40,028 nucleotides of DNA from Candidatus Brocadiia bacterium (GTDB lineage: Bacteria > Planctomycetota > Uabimicrobiia > Uabimicrobiales > JABWCH01): positions 1 to 40,028 of the forward strand of contig JABWCH010000005.1 in assembly GCA_013359215.1 (NCBI GenBank), in the 5' to 3' direction. Position 1 is the first letter of the stretch. Each line of letters starts with the position of its first letter. Positions 16,812 through 24,786 of this stretch are shown in pieces. A model generated the notes under the pieces. It was given only the letters and a program-made list of their open reading frames with translations, had not been told where the DNA came from and did no database searches. Both the position numbers and the translations under genes were made by a program.

Positions 16812-16922
16812 AGCATAACCTATCTAACTAAAAATAAATATATAAAAGTTTTTAAAGGGGGTTTGGGGGAAAATTTTTACAAAAATTTTCCCCCAAATAA
16901 AAATTTCTTTGCATAGTTCCTA
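16812..16922 (+). repeat. G5/C5 hairpin element, copy 2 (longest intact copy)
   Basis: In order: TAGCATAACCTAT, an A/T-rich stretch with ATATATAAAAGTTTTTAAAG, GGGGGTTT, the stem GGGGGAAAATTTTT / AAAAATTTTCCCCC (16865-16894), AAATAAAAATTTC and TTTGCATAGTTCC. Parts on both sides of the stem recur in other copies, so this is a dispersed element of about 100 bp rather than a simple terminator. It lies between the UbiD and aroF genes. Confidence 0.75.
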
Positions 16923-16958
16923 TAAAAATCTTATCACAAATAAAAATCTTATCACAAA
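16923..16958 (+). repeat. Perfect 18-bp tandem duplication in the aroF leader
   Basis: TAAAAATCTTATCACAAA occurs twice head to tail (16923-16940 and 16941-16958), and the AGGAG ribosome site of aroF begins right after it. It could be a replication-slippage duplication or a paired binding site. Confidence 0.8.
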
Positions 16959-16967
16959 GGAGTCTCT

Positions 16968-17993
16968 ATGATTATTGTTATGAAGCCAGAGTCTGTAGAA
17001 AGCCAGATCCAGGAAATTAGCAAAAAATTGCAATCGCTTGGATTAGGAGTACATATATCCAAAGGAACACAGAGGACTATCATTGGTGTCATTGGGGATA
17101 AAAAAGCACTTTGTGGTATTCCCATAGAACTGATGCCAGGAGTGGAAAAGATAGTTCCCATCATGGAAAGCTATAAGCTTGCTGGCAAAACTTTCAAACC
17201 AGAGCCAAGCATTATTGATGTTAATGGCGTAAAAATCGGCGGAAAAGAGTTGACTATAATGGCAGGCCCTTGCTCTGTAGAAAGCAGGGCGCAAATTATG
17301 GAAGCAGCTCTTGCCATCAAAAAATCAGGTGCTCAGTTTTTGCGAGGTGGTGCATTTAAGCCTAGAACTTCCCCTTATTCTTTCCAAGGTTTGGAGGGAG
17401 AAGGAATTCAATTGCTAAAAGAAGCAAAAGAAGCAACAGGTCTTCAAATCATCAGCGAAATTACTAGCGAATATCTGGTAGAGAAGTTCATAGATACTAT
17501 CGATATGTTCCAAATAGGAGCAAGGAATGTCCAGAATTTCCAGCTTTTGAGAGAAGTTGGGCGTTCGAAAAAGCCCGTTCTTTTTAAAAGAGGGCCTGCT
17601 ACGACTATGGATGAATGGCTGAATGCTGCTGAGTACATCATGAATGAAGGGAATTATAATGTTGTTCTTTGCGAACGAGGCATTAGAACCTTTGAGACTG
17701 CAACCAGAAATACCCTGGACATCAGTGCAGTCCCTGTGATTAAGGCTTTGAGCCATTTGCCAATTATTGTAGACCCAAGCCACGCAGCAGGAAAAGCACA
17801 ATATATTGCTTCTTTATCCAGAGCATCGATTGCTGCTGGTGCTGATGGCCTCATCATCGAAGTACACCCTAATCCCATGCAGGCTTTATCAGATGCTGCA
17901 CAGCAAATCACACCACCGCAATTCGACTGCTTGTGCAAAGATATAAGCAAAATTGCCGAAATTTTGGGAAGAGAATTCCAATATGGATCTTAA
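16968..17993 (+). CDS. aroF: 3-deoxy-7-phosphoheptulonate (DAHP) synthase, type I-beta
   Basis: A 341-residue enzyme joining phosphoenolpyruvate and erythrose-4-phosphate in the first step of aromatic amino-acid synthesis. Residues 1-70 form the ferredoxin-like regulatory domain of Thermotoga-type enzymes (MIIVMKPESVESQIQEI...). The catalytic barrel follows, with MAGPCSVES (about 98-106, metal-binding Cys), RGGAFKPRTSPYSFQG, FKRGPATTMDEWLNAAEYI, VLCERGIRTFE, VDPSHAAGK and EVHPNP. 'RGPATT' replaces the more usual RG(L)xAT. The N-terminal domain suggests feedback control by Tyr or Phe (family knowledge). The ATG has AGGAG 6 nt upstream. Its 3' end overlaps tyrA by 11 bp. Confidence 0.95.
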   Translation: MIIVMKPESVESQIQEISKKLQSLGLGVHISKGTQRTIIGVIGDKKALCGIPIELMPGVEKIVPIMESYKLAGKTFKPEPSIIDVNGVKIGGKELTIMAGPCSVESRAQIMEAALAIKKSGAQFLRGGAFKPRTSPYSFQGLEGEGIQLLKEAKEATGLQIISEITSEYLVEKFIDTIDMFQIGARNVQNFQLLREVGRSKKPVLFKRGPATTMDEWLNAAEYIMNEGNYNVVLCERGIRTFETATRNTLDISAVPVIKALSHLPIIVDPSHAAGKAQYIASLSRASIAAGADGLIIEVHPNPMQALSDAAQQITPPQFDCLCKDISKIAEILGREFQYGS

Positions 17994-19083
17994 GCGAATC
18001 ACCATCATTGGCCTTGGGCTAATGGGTGGATCTTTGGCAAAAGCTTTAAAGACTCGTGTTCCTGTTCGAGAAATTTTTGCAGTAGACTGTAGCTTAGAAC
18101 CCATAAATCAAGCAATCGCTGAAGGAGTAATCGATAAGGGATTTCATTCTATGGAATCTCCTGTTTTGGAATCCGATATTATTTTTATCTGCACTCCCAT
18201 AAAAAAAACTTTTGAATATATCAATCAAATGGAAGGGAAAGTCAATAAAAATTGCATCATCACAGATATTGGCAGCACAAAGGATGATATTATAAAATAT
18301 ATCAATAAGATGTTAAATCCTCCTGTTTTTATCGGCGGACATCCTATGACTGGGACAGAAAAAACAGGATATTCATTTAGTGTTGCGCATCTATTTGAAA
18401 ATGCCTATTACATATTGACTCCAAGCAAGACAACAACCCCAGAATCTATCCGCTTAATGACTTATATCATCCACGCCATAGGAGCAATTCCCATCACGTT
18501 GGAATCAGATCACCATGATGCTATCGTAGGAACTATCAGCCATGTTCCTCATATAATAGCGTCTGCCCTGGTTCATTTAGTCAAAGATTCGGACAGGTCT
18601 GAGGGACTCATGAAATTGCTTGCTGCTGGCGGTTTCAAAGATATTACCAGAATTGCTTCTTCAGGGGCAGAGATGTGGGAGAATATTGTTCTGAGCAATA
18701 AAGATGAAATAAAAGGCATTTTACAATCTTTTCTCCAGATTATCCAAAAATTTGGACATTTTCTTGACCAGGAAGAGTCTGGCAAAGTCTATGAATTTTT
18801 TAAAAATGCCAAGCACTACCGCGATAGTTTTCCTTGCACCAGAAAAGGAACAATTCCCCCTTTGTTTGAGATTGCTGTAGATGTGATGGATAAACCTGGT
18901 ATTCTTGGCAAAATAGCAACTCTATTAGGGAATAACCATATTAATATCAAAAATATGAATATTTCCAACAGCAGAGAAGGAGAACAAGGCTGTCTACGCA
19001 TCACATTGCCATGCAATGATAGCATGGACAAAGCTTATTATTTGCTAAACATAGAAGGATACAAAGTGCATAAAGTACTTTGA
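17983..19083 (+). CDS. tyrA: Prephenate dehydrogenase with C-terminal ACT domain
   Basis: A 366-residue NAD(P)-dependent enzyme converting prephenate to 4-hydroxyphenylpyruvate for tyrosine. Rossmann motif GLGLMGG at 10-16; family motifs DIGSTKDDI, GGHPMTGTEKTGYSF and ESDHHDAIVGTISHVPH follow. Residues from about 293 form an ACT domain (VMDKPGILGKIATLL...INIKNMNI), implying allosteric control by tyrosine. The start at 17983 (MDLKRITIIG) is preferred over an in-frame TTG 30 nt earlier because the Rossmann strand begins just after it. It overlaps aroF by 11 bp, so the pair forms a coupled aromatic operon. Confidence 0.93.
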   Translation: MDLKRITIIGLGLMGGSLAKALKTRVPVREIFAVDCSLEPINQAIAEGVIDKGFHSMESPVLESDIIFICTPIKKTFEYINQMEGKVNKNCIITDIGSTKDDIIKYINKMLNPPVFIGGHPMTGTEKTGYSFSVAHLFENAYYILTPSKTTTPESIRLMTYIIHAIGAIPITLESDHHDAIVGTISHVPHIIASALVHLVKDSDRSEGLMKLLAAGGFKDITRIASSGAEMWENIVLSNKDEIKGILQSFLQIIQKFGHFLDQEESGKVYEFFKNAKHYRDSFPCTRKGTIPPLFEIAVDVMDKPGILGKIATLLGNNHINIKNMNISNSREGEQGCLRITLPCNDSMDKAYYLLNIEGYKVHKVL

Positions 19084-19100
19084 AGATGGGACATTTTATG

Positions 19101-19188
19101 TTTTTTGTGCAAAAATCTGCAAAACTATAGAATAGCTTTTGATTTTAAAAATTATCGGTGTCCCTCCGCGTTCATCTAAGGTTTTTGT
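19101..19188. repeat. Fragmentary word-repeat sequence between convergent tyrA and sufU
   Basis: Positions 19101-19121 are the reverse complement of the word TGCAGATTTTTGCACAAAAA also found at 30300-30319. Positions 19156-19178 contain TCGGTGTCCCTCCGCGTTCA, which resembles one arm of the word-arm inverted repeats without its partner. The 113-bp gap looks like remnants of two repeats and shows no clear terminator. Confidence 0.4.
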
Positions 19189-19196
19189 CTCATCGC

Positions 19197-19631
19197 CTAG
19201 AAAAAAGCTGGTCTAATTTGATCCATCAAGGCATGCCAGGGAAAGGCTGCACATTTGAGGCGGACAGGATAGGGGAGGACGGCTTTTAGAACGGCTAAAT
19301 CATGATAGGAATCTAAAGTCGTGGGGGGGTTTTTGCCTTCCATCGTTTCCAAAACTTCCTGACAAATCGCTTGGATGTCTTGCTTTTTTTTATTTTTAAC
19401 AATCTCTGTCATCATGGATGCAGAAGCAGTAGAGAGCGAACAACCTTTTAGCTCAAAGGCTATCTTTTGTAGGGTTTCTTCTGGGCTGAATTGGACTAGC
19501 AGGTAGATACGATCTCCGCAAGAAACATTCTCTTTTTCCAGAACGCCTGGGGTCTTTTCCAGTTCCATATAGTTGCGGGGGTGAAGAGAATGTTCTCTTA
19601 TGGTTTTATAGTAGAGTTCTTGCAGTTCCAT
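19197..19631 (-). CDS. sufU: SufU-type Fe-S cluster assembly protein
   Basis: A 144-residue IscU/SufU-fold protein. The three conserved cysteines and the aspartate are present: VSCGD (C38, D40), KGCSLSTASASMMTE (C64) and RLKCAAFPWHAL (C127). The last motif and the length of the stretch before it fit SufU rather than IscU. SufU accepts sulfur from SufS as a zinc-dependent sulfurtransferase (family knowledge). Its ATG directly abuts the sufS stop, so the two are translationally linked. SufB, SufC and SufD are not in the window. Confidence 0.92.
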   Translation of the reverse strand: MELQELYYKTIREHSLHPRNYMELEKTPGVLEKENVSCGDRIYLLVQFSPEETLQKIAFELKGCSLSTASASMMTEIVKNKKKQDIQAICQEVLETMEGKNPPTTLDSYHDLAVLKAVLPYPVRLKCAAFPWHALMDQIRPAFF

Positions 19632-20858
19632 TTAAAAAAATTCCTTTGCTTCTTGTAAACTTTGGATGAAAAAATCCACCTCTTCTATGGTATTGTAAAA
19701 GTAAAAGCTGGCTCTTATCGTTGCGGGGATACCTAGCTTTCTCATGAGAGGTTGAGCGCAGTGGTGTCCTGCTCTCACGGCAATCCCTCGGCTGTCTAAG
19801 AACTGGGCCATATCGTGAGGATGAATGCCCTCCAGACAAAAAGAAACCAATCCTACTCTTTCCTGGTTTGTTCCGAAAATTTTCAATCCTTTTATATCTT
19901 TGAGCCTGGATATGGCATATTGTGTAAGGCTTTTTTCGTGGGTATGTATATTTTCCATTCCTAGGGAAGAAACGTAGTCTATAGAGCAGGCAAGGCCAAT
20001 CGCGCCAGCAATGTTGGGTGTGCCTGCTTCCCATTTAAAGGGAATTTCATTGTAAATAGCTCTATCAAGCCAGACAGAAGCAATCATGTCTCCCCCGCCC
20101 TGGTAGGGAGGCATTTCTTGCAACCATTTTTCTTTGGCGTACAGCACGCCAATCCCTGTTGGGCCACATATTTTATGGCCAGAAAAGGCCAAAAAATCGC
20201 AATCCAATTTTTGGACATCAACGCCTATATGGGGAACGCTCTGCGCTCCATCCAAAAGGACAGGAATTTTTTTTTGGTGTGCAACAGAGATGATTTTTTC
20301 CACAGGAGAAATGCTTCCCAAGACATTAGAAGCATGGGTAATAGCAATAAGACCTACATTGTCTTGTAAAAAAGATTCTATGTTCTGTATATCTAAAGCT
20401 CCATTTTCTCCTAAAGGGAGAAATTTTAGTTGGAGATTCTTTTCTTTTGCCAGCATCTGCCAGGGAATTAAATTGCTATGGTGTTCTATTTCACTTAATA
20501 GAATAGTTTGTCCAGAGGAGAGAAACCGCTTGCCCCATGTAGAGGCTACCAGGTTTATGGATTCTGTTGTTCCACGAGTAAAGACTATTTCCTTTTCCTT
20601 TGCTCCTAAAAATTTTGCAATGATTTTGCGGCTTTGCTCATATTTTCTTGTTGCTATTTCGCCTAAAGTATATAATGATCTATGGACATTTGCATTTTCT
20701 TCTTCATAGTAGGCTACCATAGCGTCTATAACTTGCTTTGGTTTTTGTGTTGTTGCTGCGTTGTCGAAATATACAACAGATCCTTTTTTTCCGCCAAAAA
20801 AACAAAACTGCTTTTGCAAAAGGGGGAATTCCTGGCGGATTTGGTTTACAGAAAACAT
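19632..20858 (-). CDS. sufS: SufS-type group II cysteine desulfurase
   Basis: A PLP-dependent enzyme releasing sulfur from cysteine for Fe-S cluster assembly. Visible motifs: YFDNAATTQKP near the N-terminus, TEIEHHSNLIPWQ, the PLP lysine in AFSGHKICGPTG (about K229), and the persulfide cysteine in RAGHHCAQPLM (about C367). A short insertion (FCFFGGKKGS) precedes the first strand. Three in-frame ATGs are possible (20912, 20873, 20858), none with a clear ribosome site. I chose 20858 because MFSVNQIRQEFPLL aligns with the usual SufS start. It is followed without a gap by sufU, as in Firmicutes suf operons. Confidence 0.93.
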   Translation of the reverse strand: MFSVNQIRQEFPLLQKQFCFFGGKKGSVVYFDNAATTQKPKQVIDAMVAYYEEENANVHRSLYTLGEIATRKYEQSRKIIAKFLGAKEKEIVFTRGTTESINLVASTWGKRFLSSGQTILLSEIEHHSNLIPWQMLAKEKNLQLKFLPLGENGALDIQNIESFLQDNVGLIAITHASNVLGSISPVEKIISVAHQKKIPVLLDGAQSVPHIGVDVQKLDCDFLAFSGHKICGPTGIGVLYAKEKWLQEMPPYQGGGDMIASVWLDRAIYNEIPFKWEAGTPNIAGAIGLACSIDYVSSLGMENIHTHEKSLTQYAISRLKDIKGLKIFGTNQERVGLVSFCLEGIHPHDMAQFLDSRGIAVRAGHHCAQPLMRKLGIPATIRASFYFYNTIEEVDFFIQSLQEAKEFF

Positions 20859-20937
20859 AGTGTTGTTTAGCATGATATATCTTGGGATAGATAAATAGAT
20901 AGGAATTAGCATGTACTCTTAACGTATTGAAGACAAT

Positions 20938-21022
20938 GAAAATAAATATATAAAAGTTTTTAAAGGGTGCTTGGGAAAATTTTTACAAAAATTTTCCCCC
21001 AAATAAAAACCTCTCTATGTAG
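20938..21022 (+). repeat. G5/C5 hairpin element, copy 3
   Basis: AAATATATAAAAGTTTTTAAAG matches copy 2, followed by a G-poor left stem (GGGAAAATTTTT, mutated) and an intact right stem AAAAATTTTCCCCC ending near 21000, then AAATAAAAAC. It lies between the divergent sufS and lipoprotein genes and so within the leader region of the latter. Confidence 0.7.
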
Positions 21023-21077
21023 TATTCAGTATAAGTTTTCTATAGTATGCTGTCAATATTTTTCTAAGGTATGCGCG

Positions 21078-22943
21078 ATGCAATATTGTATTCTATTTTT
21101 ATTGTGCTTCGTAGCTGCTTGCAATACAGCTCTCAAAGAAGATATTCCCGTTTCACAAGATAAAAAAACGAGCGTATCTCCACGGCAAGAATTCTCCATC
21201 CATTACCAGGAAAGCCCTTCCCAATTTTCTGTAAAAAGCTTTTTCCAGCAAGAGCAAAAGACTTCTATGGAAGTCATTAGCCAAAAGCAAGGAAAAATTA
21301 CAGTCTGTGTTTATCGTGTACTCCAATCTATCCTTTTTTTAGACTCCATAAAGCAATTTCCTCCTATTTTTAAGGCAAGCGAGATTGCCAAAAGTCTTGC
21401 TTTTGCTAAAGGACAAGATTATGGGTATTTTGAAACAAAAGATTCCGATTCTGGCGGCTATGGCGATTTTATTTTAGAATACCAGCAAAACTTCTGGATT
21501 CCAGGGCAAGGGAAAAATACAAAAATAGAGTTGAAAGAATTGAACTATGGTCTATACCTTGTAGAAATTTTTCTGGACCACCAGGTCGCCTATATCCCTT
21601 TGCTGGTTTCTTCTATTCCTTCCATAGCCTTAGCCGCAGAAAATCAAGGCTGGCTGTTTTTAGGTTATGAAAAAGCAATACCAGAGAACTCTTTTTTTCT
21701 TTTTTCAGGCGGAGAAAAACCTTGGCAGAGGCTTGTTCCAGAAAAAAAAGACTTTTGGGTATTGAAAAGCTCTTTTTCCGATTTAGAATGGTTTTTGGTC
21801 TTGTCAGGTTCTTTTGCTTACTGCATTCCTATAGAAAAAAAACAAAATTTTTCTGCTTTTCCTATAGAATCTATAGAAAGAGAGCATATAAAAATCGCGG
21901 CAAACAAAAGAATTTTTTCTTGTGGGGACATAGTAGAATGCTCTTTAAGCTCAACGGACGGGCTTGATACAAAAGAGCTTTCTCTTTGGTATCAGGAAAA
22001 AGAGGAGTGGCTGCTTTCAGACAAACAAAGCCGTGTTTTGGAAGGAGGAAGAGCCTCGTTTTTTTTCTCTTTAGAGAAGGAAGGAATATACTGCATTCGA
22101 TCAGACAAGGGAAAAAAAATTCTCTATGTTTTAGGCAAAAGGGATCTCCCCAACATGGTACCAAAGCAATTTTTTTGGGAACAGGATAAAGCCTGGGAAA
22201 TTTTTTTGCCAGGAAAAAATTCAAAACAATGGATTGTCCTTTCCCAGGAGGGGAAGGTTTTAGACCAAAAGATTGTAGAGGCTTTTTCTGGGAATCGCAT
22301 TGTTTCTTTTACTATTCAGATCAATCCAGAACGTCCGTTTCGCACCCAATGCTATTATGAAGAACAAGGACAAATGGTTTGTGAAGAATGGAACATATCC
22401 CAAAATGAGGGACTGGATGCTTATAGAAAAAGCATCTTAGAAAGCATTTCCTGGGAAATCCCAGCCCAAAATCATGAAAAGCTCTATCAAAAGTGGGCAA
22501 AAGAAAAAATCTTCCAGGAATACTCCCGCGCTTTTATGCTGTATAAAAATGGAAAGTACCAGCAGGCAGCAGGCGCGTGTATAGATATTTTATGCCTTTC
22601 TCCAGACCATAAAGACACATTAGGATTGCTTGGGCAAATAGAAAAAAGCATTCCGCTTTCTACCTTTGCTCCCCTTAGCCTGCTTGAGCGTTGCAAATCT
22701 CTTGAAACCCAAAAGGGAATGCCTTTTCAGGATTGGCTGGAAGAAATTTCCAACCAAAGCCATGTTCCTATAGAAATTTCCCCAGAAATTTTGCAGTCTA
22801 TTCCGACTCCGCTCAAAAGCATGGAGGCTCTCCCTGATAAAGAAAATGCACTATTCCTTTTGCAATATGCTTTGGAAAAACGCAACCTGTCTTACAAAAT
22901 AGAAAACGGCTTTCTGGTTTTGACTCAAAAGGAAATCAAATAA
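21078..22943 (+). CDS. Lipoprotein with MG-like N-terminal region, TPR-like segment and STN-like C-terminal domain
   Basis: A 621-residue predicted lipoprotein. MQYCILFLLCFVAAC ends in a lipobox with C15 as acylation site. Residues 50-200 (VCVYRVLQSILF..., then IELKELNYGLYLVEI) look like the first macroglobulin-type beta domains of bacterial alpha-2-macroglobulins, but there is no thioester motif and the protein is far too short for a full one. A TPR-like segment (FMLYKNGKYQQAAGACIDI) follows at about 475-510. The last 65 residues resemble the secretin/TonB short N-terminal (STN) fold. The start at 21078 has AAGGT 7 nt upstream; an earlier in-frame ATG at 20967 would bury the signal peptide and lies inside a repeat. 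I do not recognise the whole architecture. Confidence 0.7.
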   Translation: MQYCILFLLCFVAACNTALKEDIPVSQDKKTSVSPRQEFSIHYQESPSQFSVKSFFQQEQKTSMEVISQKQGKITVCVYRVLQSILFLDSIKQFPPIFKASEIAKSLAFAKGQDYGYFETKDSDSGGYGDFILEYQQNFWIPGQGKNTKIELKELNYGLYLVEIFLDHQVAYIPLLVSSIPSIALAAENQGWLFLGYEKAIPENSFFLFSGGEKPWQRLVPEKKDFWVLKSSFSDLEWFLVLSGSFAYCIPIEKKQNFSAFPIESIEREHIKIAANKRIFSCGDIVECSLSSTDGLDTKELSLWYQEKEEWLLSDKQSRVLEGGRASFFFSLEKEGIYCIRSDKGKKILYVLGKRDLPNMVPKQFFWEQDKAWEIFLPGKNSKQWIVLSQEGKVLDQKIVEAFSGNRIVSFTIQINPERPFRTQCYYEEQGQMVCEEWNISQNEGLDAYRKSILESISWEIPAQNHEKLYQKWAKEKIFQEYSRAFMLYKNGKYQQAAGACIDILCLSPDHKDTLGLLGQIEKSIPLSTFAPLSLLERCKSLETQKGMPFQDWLEEISNQSHVPIEISPEILQSIPTPLKSMEALPDKENALFLLQYALEKRNLSYKIENGFLVLTQKEIK

Positions 22944-22953
22944 GGGATTAAAG

Positions 22954-22985
22954 AGATTTTTATTTGGGGGAAAATTTTCCCTCAG
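22954..22985 (-). repeat. Degenerate G5/C5 hairpin element, copy 4
   Basis: Reading the minus strand, AGGGAAAATTTTCCCCCAAA plus TAAAAAT is a G5/C5 element that has lost its central loop. It supplies the last codons and the stop of the lipoprotein gene ending at 22960 and sits 16 bp from the convergent gene. Confidence 0.6.
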
Positions 22986-23793
22986 CCTCTTTTTCTAAAA
23001 GATAAAAAGCTCGTTGTTTGTCTCTGTTTGCGGGGATGCTTCTGCCCAAAGACTCTAGGAGTGTTCCGCGTGTATACAAGAGAGTGCCTAAATCCAAAGC
23101 TTGCTTTTGGGTTATATGTTGTTTTTCTGCTTTTGCCAGCAAAAAGGCAATTCTGCTATTCAATTTATAGATTGCCTCTTCTCTTTTGCCTTGAGAAAGC
23201 AAGCGGATTGTCTCTTCATCATGATATATCACTGCTTTTTTGTATGAACTAGGAAAAAATTCCTTTTCAAACCACGCAGAAAAAGCCTGTAAAATATTTT
23301 CCTCCCTTTGTTCTTTTGGTGGCAAAGGAAACTTCATCCAAGCTGTGTGTGTTTTTTTTTGTGGGCTTTTTTTGTATAGGAAAGAAACTTCAACAGAAAA
23401 ACCAAGATATTCTTTTGACACTATCTGCTGCTTTTTATAAGATCGAGAAGCAATGTTATGTTCAAAAGCCAGTATATCTTCTGTTTCTTGTTTTTTTTCG
23501 ATAGTGTAGGGGCTGAAGCTGCAAGATAGAATGCCATCAGGCGATTGCTGAGGATCGATAAAGATAAGCTCAGGATGCTTTTTTTGTATACTATCCTGGA
23601 TATATTGCAAAAGGGCAGATTCTAAAGAAGCATTCTGGGATGATAGATGGATCTGGATGCCAAATGTTCTGATAAAGCCTGGCAATTCTATACCAGTCTT
23701 TGGATCAAGCAAAAGAAGCTCTTGCTTTTTTATGCCCTGGGCGCATCCTGAAAGGATAAGCAGGATAAAAAAAAGAGAATAGATGTTGCGCAA
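22960..23793 (-). CDS. Lipoprotein of unknown function
   Basis: A 277-residue predicted lipoprotein. The signal MRNIYSLFFILLILSGC has an LSGC lipobox (C17). The mature part starts with a mixed alpha/beta region, and the C-terminal 80 residues are helical and TPR-like (EEAIYKLNSRIAFLLAKAEKQH, then LGTLLYTRGTLLESLG). I do not recognise a family. The start is TTG at 23791-23793; no ATG precedes the signal peptide and no good ribosome site is visible. The final codons and stop come from a degenerate hairpin repeat. It converges with the other lipoprotein gene across a 16-bp gap. Confidence 0.65.
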   Translation of the reverse strand: MRNIYSLFFILLILSGCAQGIKKQELLLLDPKTGIELPGFIRTFGIQIHLSSQNASLESALLQYIQDSIQKKHPELIFIDPQQSPDGILSCSFSPYTIEKKQETEDILAFEHNIASRSYKKQQIVSKEYLGFSVEVSFLYKKSPQKKTHTAWMKFPLPPKEQREENILQAFSAWFEKEFFPSSYKKAVIYHDEETIRLLSQGKREEAIYKLNSRIAFLLAKAEKQHITQKQALDLGTLLYTRGTLLESLGRSIPANRDKQRAFYLLEKEAEGKFSPK

Positions 23794-23797
23794 TAGA

Positions 23798-23853
23798 TAT
23801 ATTTTGGGGGATAACTTTTGTAAAAGTTTTCCCCCAACCTCCTTTGAAAACCT
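23798..23853 (-). repeat. G5/C5 hairpin element, copy 5
   Basis: GGGGGATAACTTTTG / AAAAGTTTTCCCCC (23806-23835) followed by AACCTCCTTTGAAAA, the reverse-strand counterpart of the AAAGGGGGTTT flank of other copies. It fills most of the 73-bp gap between the lipoprotein and OleB-like genes, may end the HMGR-oleB transcript, and lies directly before the TTG start of the lipoprotein gene. Confidence 0.7.
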
Positions 23854-23866
23854 TATTGCTCTAACC

Positions 23867-24769
23867 TTAGCAAAAAAAATCTTCCATCAAAGATAGGATT
23901 TTTTCTGTATTGTCTTCTAAAATATAATGACCATGTTCAGGGAAAAAATGGACTTGGGCATGAGGCCAGCGTTTTTGCCATTCCTTTAAAAAAGCCTTAT
24001 CAAAAACAAAGTCTTTCCCGCCCCAGCAAATCAGTACAGGTGTATTCTGGAATTTCTGTAAGCCATGGGCTGTTTCTTCTACAATGGCGTACGCTGTATC
24101 TTTTGGCTTTAAAGGAATGTCTTCTACAAAGCGAAATGTAGCCAGACGGCGATTTTTGGGTCTGTAAGGGGCTGTGTAGGCAGCGCGGATTTTTTTAGGC
24201 ATTTTATTTTTTGTGCAGCAAGTATGCGATGCGATAAGGCTAAATGCATTGAATCGCAAAACAAGGAATTTTCCGAGAAAAGATCGGGCAAACCCTAACA
24301 TCCAGGGAAAAGCTTTTCCTTGTGGCAAAGGGAATGCGGCTGTGTTGAAAAGCACAATCTTGTGTATCTTTTCTGGATGGCGGCTGGCATAAGCCATACC
24401 AATCATTCCACCCCAATCGTGTAAAACCAGGGTGATTTTTTCTAGCCCAAGATGTTCTATCAGGGCTTCCAGATTGTCCACTCTGTTGGATAAAGTGTAT
24501 TGATAGCTGGCTTCTTCTGGTGCATCGGACATTCCACAGCCAATATGGTCGGGTACAATGCATCGGTAGCGATTGCTGAAATTTTTCACTAGCTTTCGAT
24601 AATAATAAGACCAGGTTGGGTTGCCGTGAACCATAACCAAAGGTTCTCCCTGGCCTTCATCCAGGTAATGTAAGCGAAGTCCATCGCAAGAAAAAAAGTG
24701 GCTTGAAAATGGGTATTCTTGTTGGAAGCTTTCTACTTCATTTTGTGTAGAAAAAGATAGGTATTGCAT
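23867..24769 (-). CDS. oleB: OleB-like alpha/beta hydrolase (beta-lactone decarboxylase; haloalkane dehalogenase fold)
   Basis: A 300-residue alpha/beta hydrolase. HGNPTWSYYYR (48-58) supplies the oxyanion/halide region, the nucleophile is Asp118 in LHDWGGM, the acid is Asp in CWGGKDFVFD and the base is His281 in HGHYILED. Context words such as PDHIGCGMSDAP, FNTAAFPLPQGKAFPW, FVEDIPLKP and VLICWGGKDF look closer to OleB of long-chain olefin synthesis than to true dehalogenases (from memory of the family, not a search). OleB turns a beta-lactone from OleA/D/C into a cis-olefin and CO2. OleA, OleC and OleD are not in the window. The gene is 17 bp after the HMG-CoA reductase stop on the same strand, so the two probably share the promoter at 26166-26194. 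Confidence 0.75.
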   Translation of the reverse strand: MQYLSFSTQNEVESFQQEYPFSSHFFSCDGLRLHYLDEGQGEPLVMVHGNPTWSYYYRKLVKNFSNRYRCIVPDHIGCGMSDAPEEASYQYTLSNRVDNLEALIEHLGLEKITLVLHDWGGMIGMAYASRHPEKIHKIVLFNTAAFPLPQGKAFPWMLGFARSFLGKFLVLRFNAFSLIASHTCCTKNKMPKKIRAAYTAPYRPKNRRLATFRFVEDIPLKPKDTAYAIVEETAHGLQKFQNTPVLICWGGKDFVFDKAFLKEWQKRWPHAQVHFFPEHGHYILEDNTEKILSLMEDFFC

Positions 24770-24786
24770 GGTATTTTTCTTGATGC

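Noticed and set aside
20967..21077. Earlier in-frame ATG for the lipoprotein at 21078.
   Set aside because: The extra 37 codons lie in the G5/C5 repeat and would place the lipoprotein signal internally; the later ATG has a ribosome site.
22960..22985. Terminator only, for the two convergent lipoprotein genes.
   Set aside because: The hairpin is shortened and lies partly in coding sequence, and its flank matches the dispersed element, so I list it as a degenerate repeat; a terminator function remains possible.
23867..24769. Annotation as a haloalkane dehalogenase.
   Set aside because: The triad fits both, but the conserved context around it looks more like OleB; dehalogenase activity is unsupported here.
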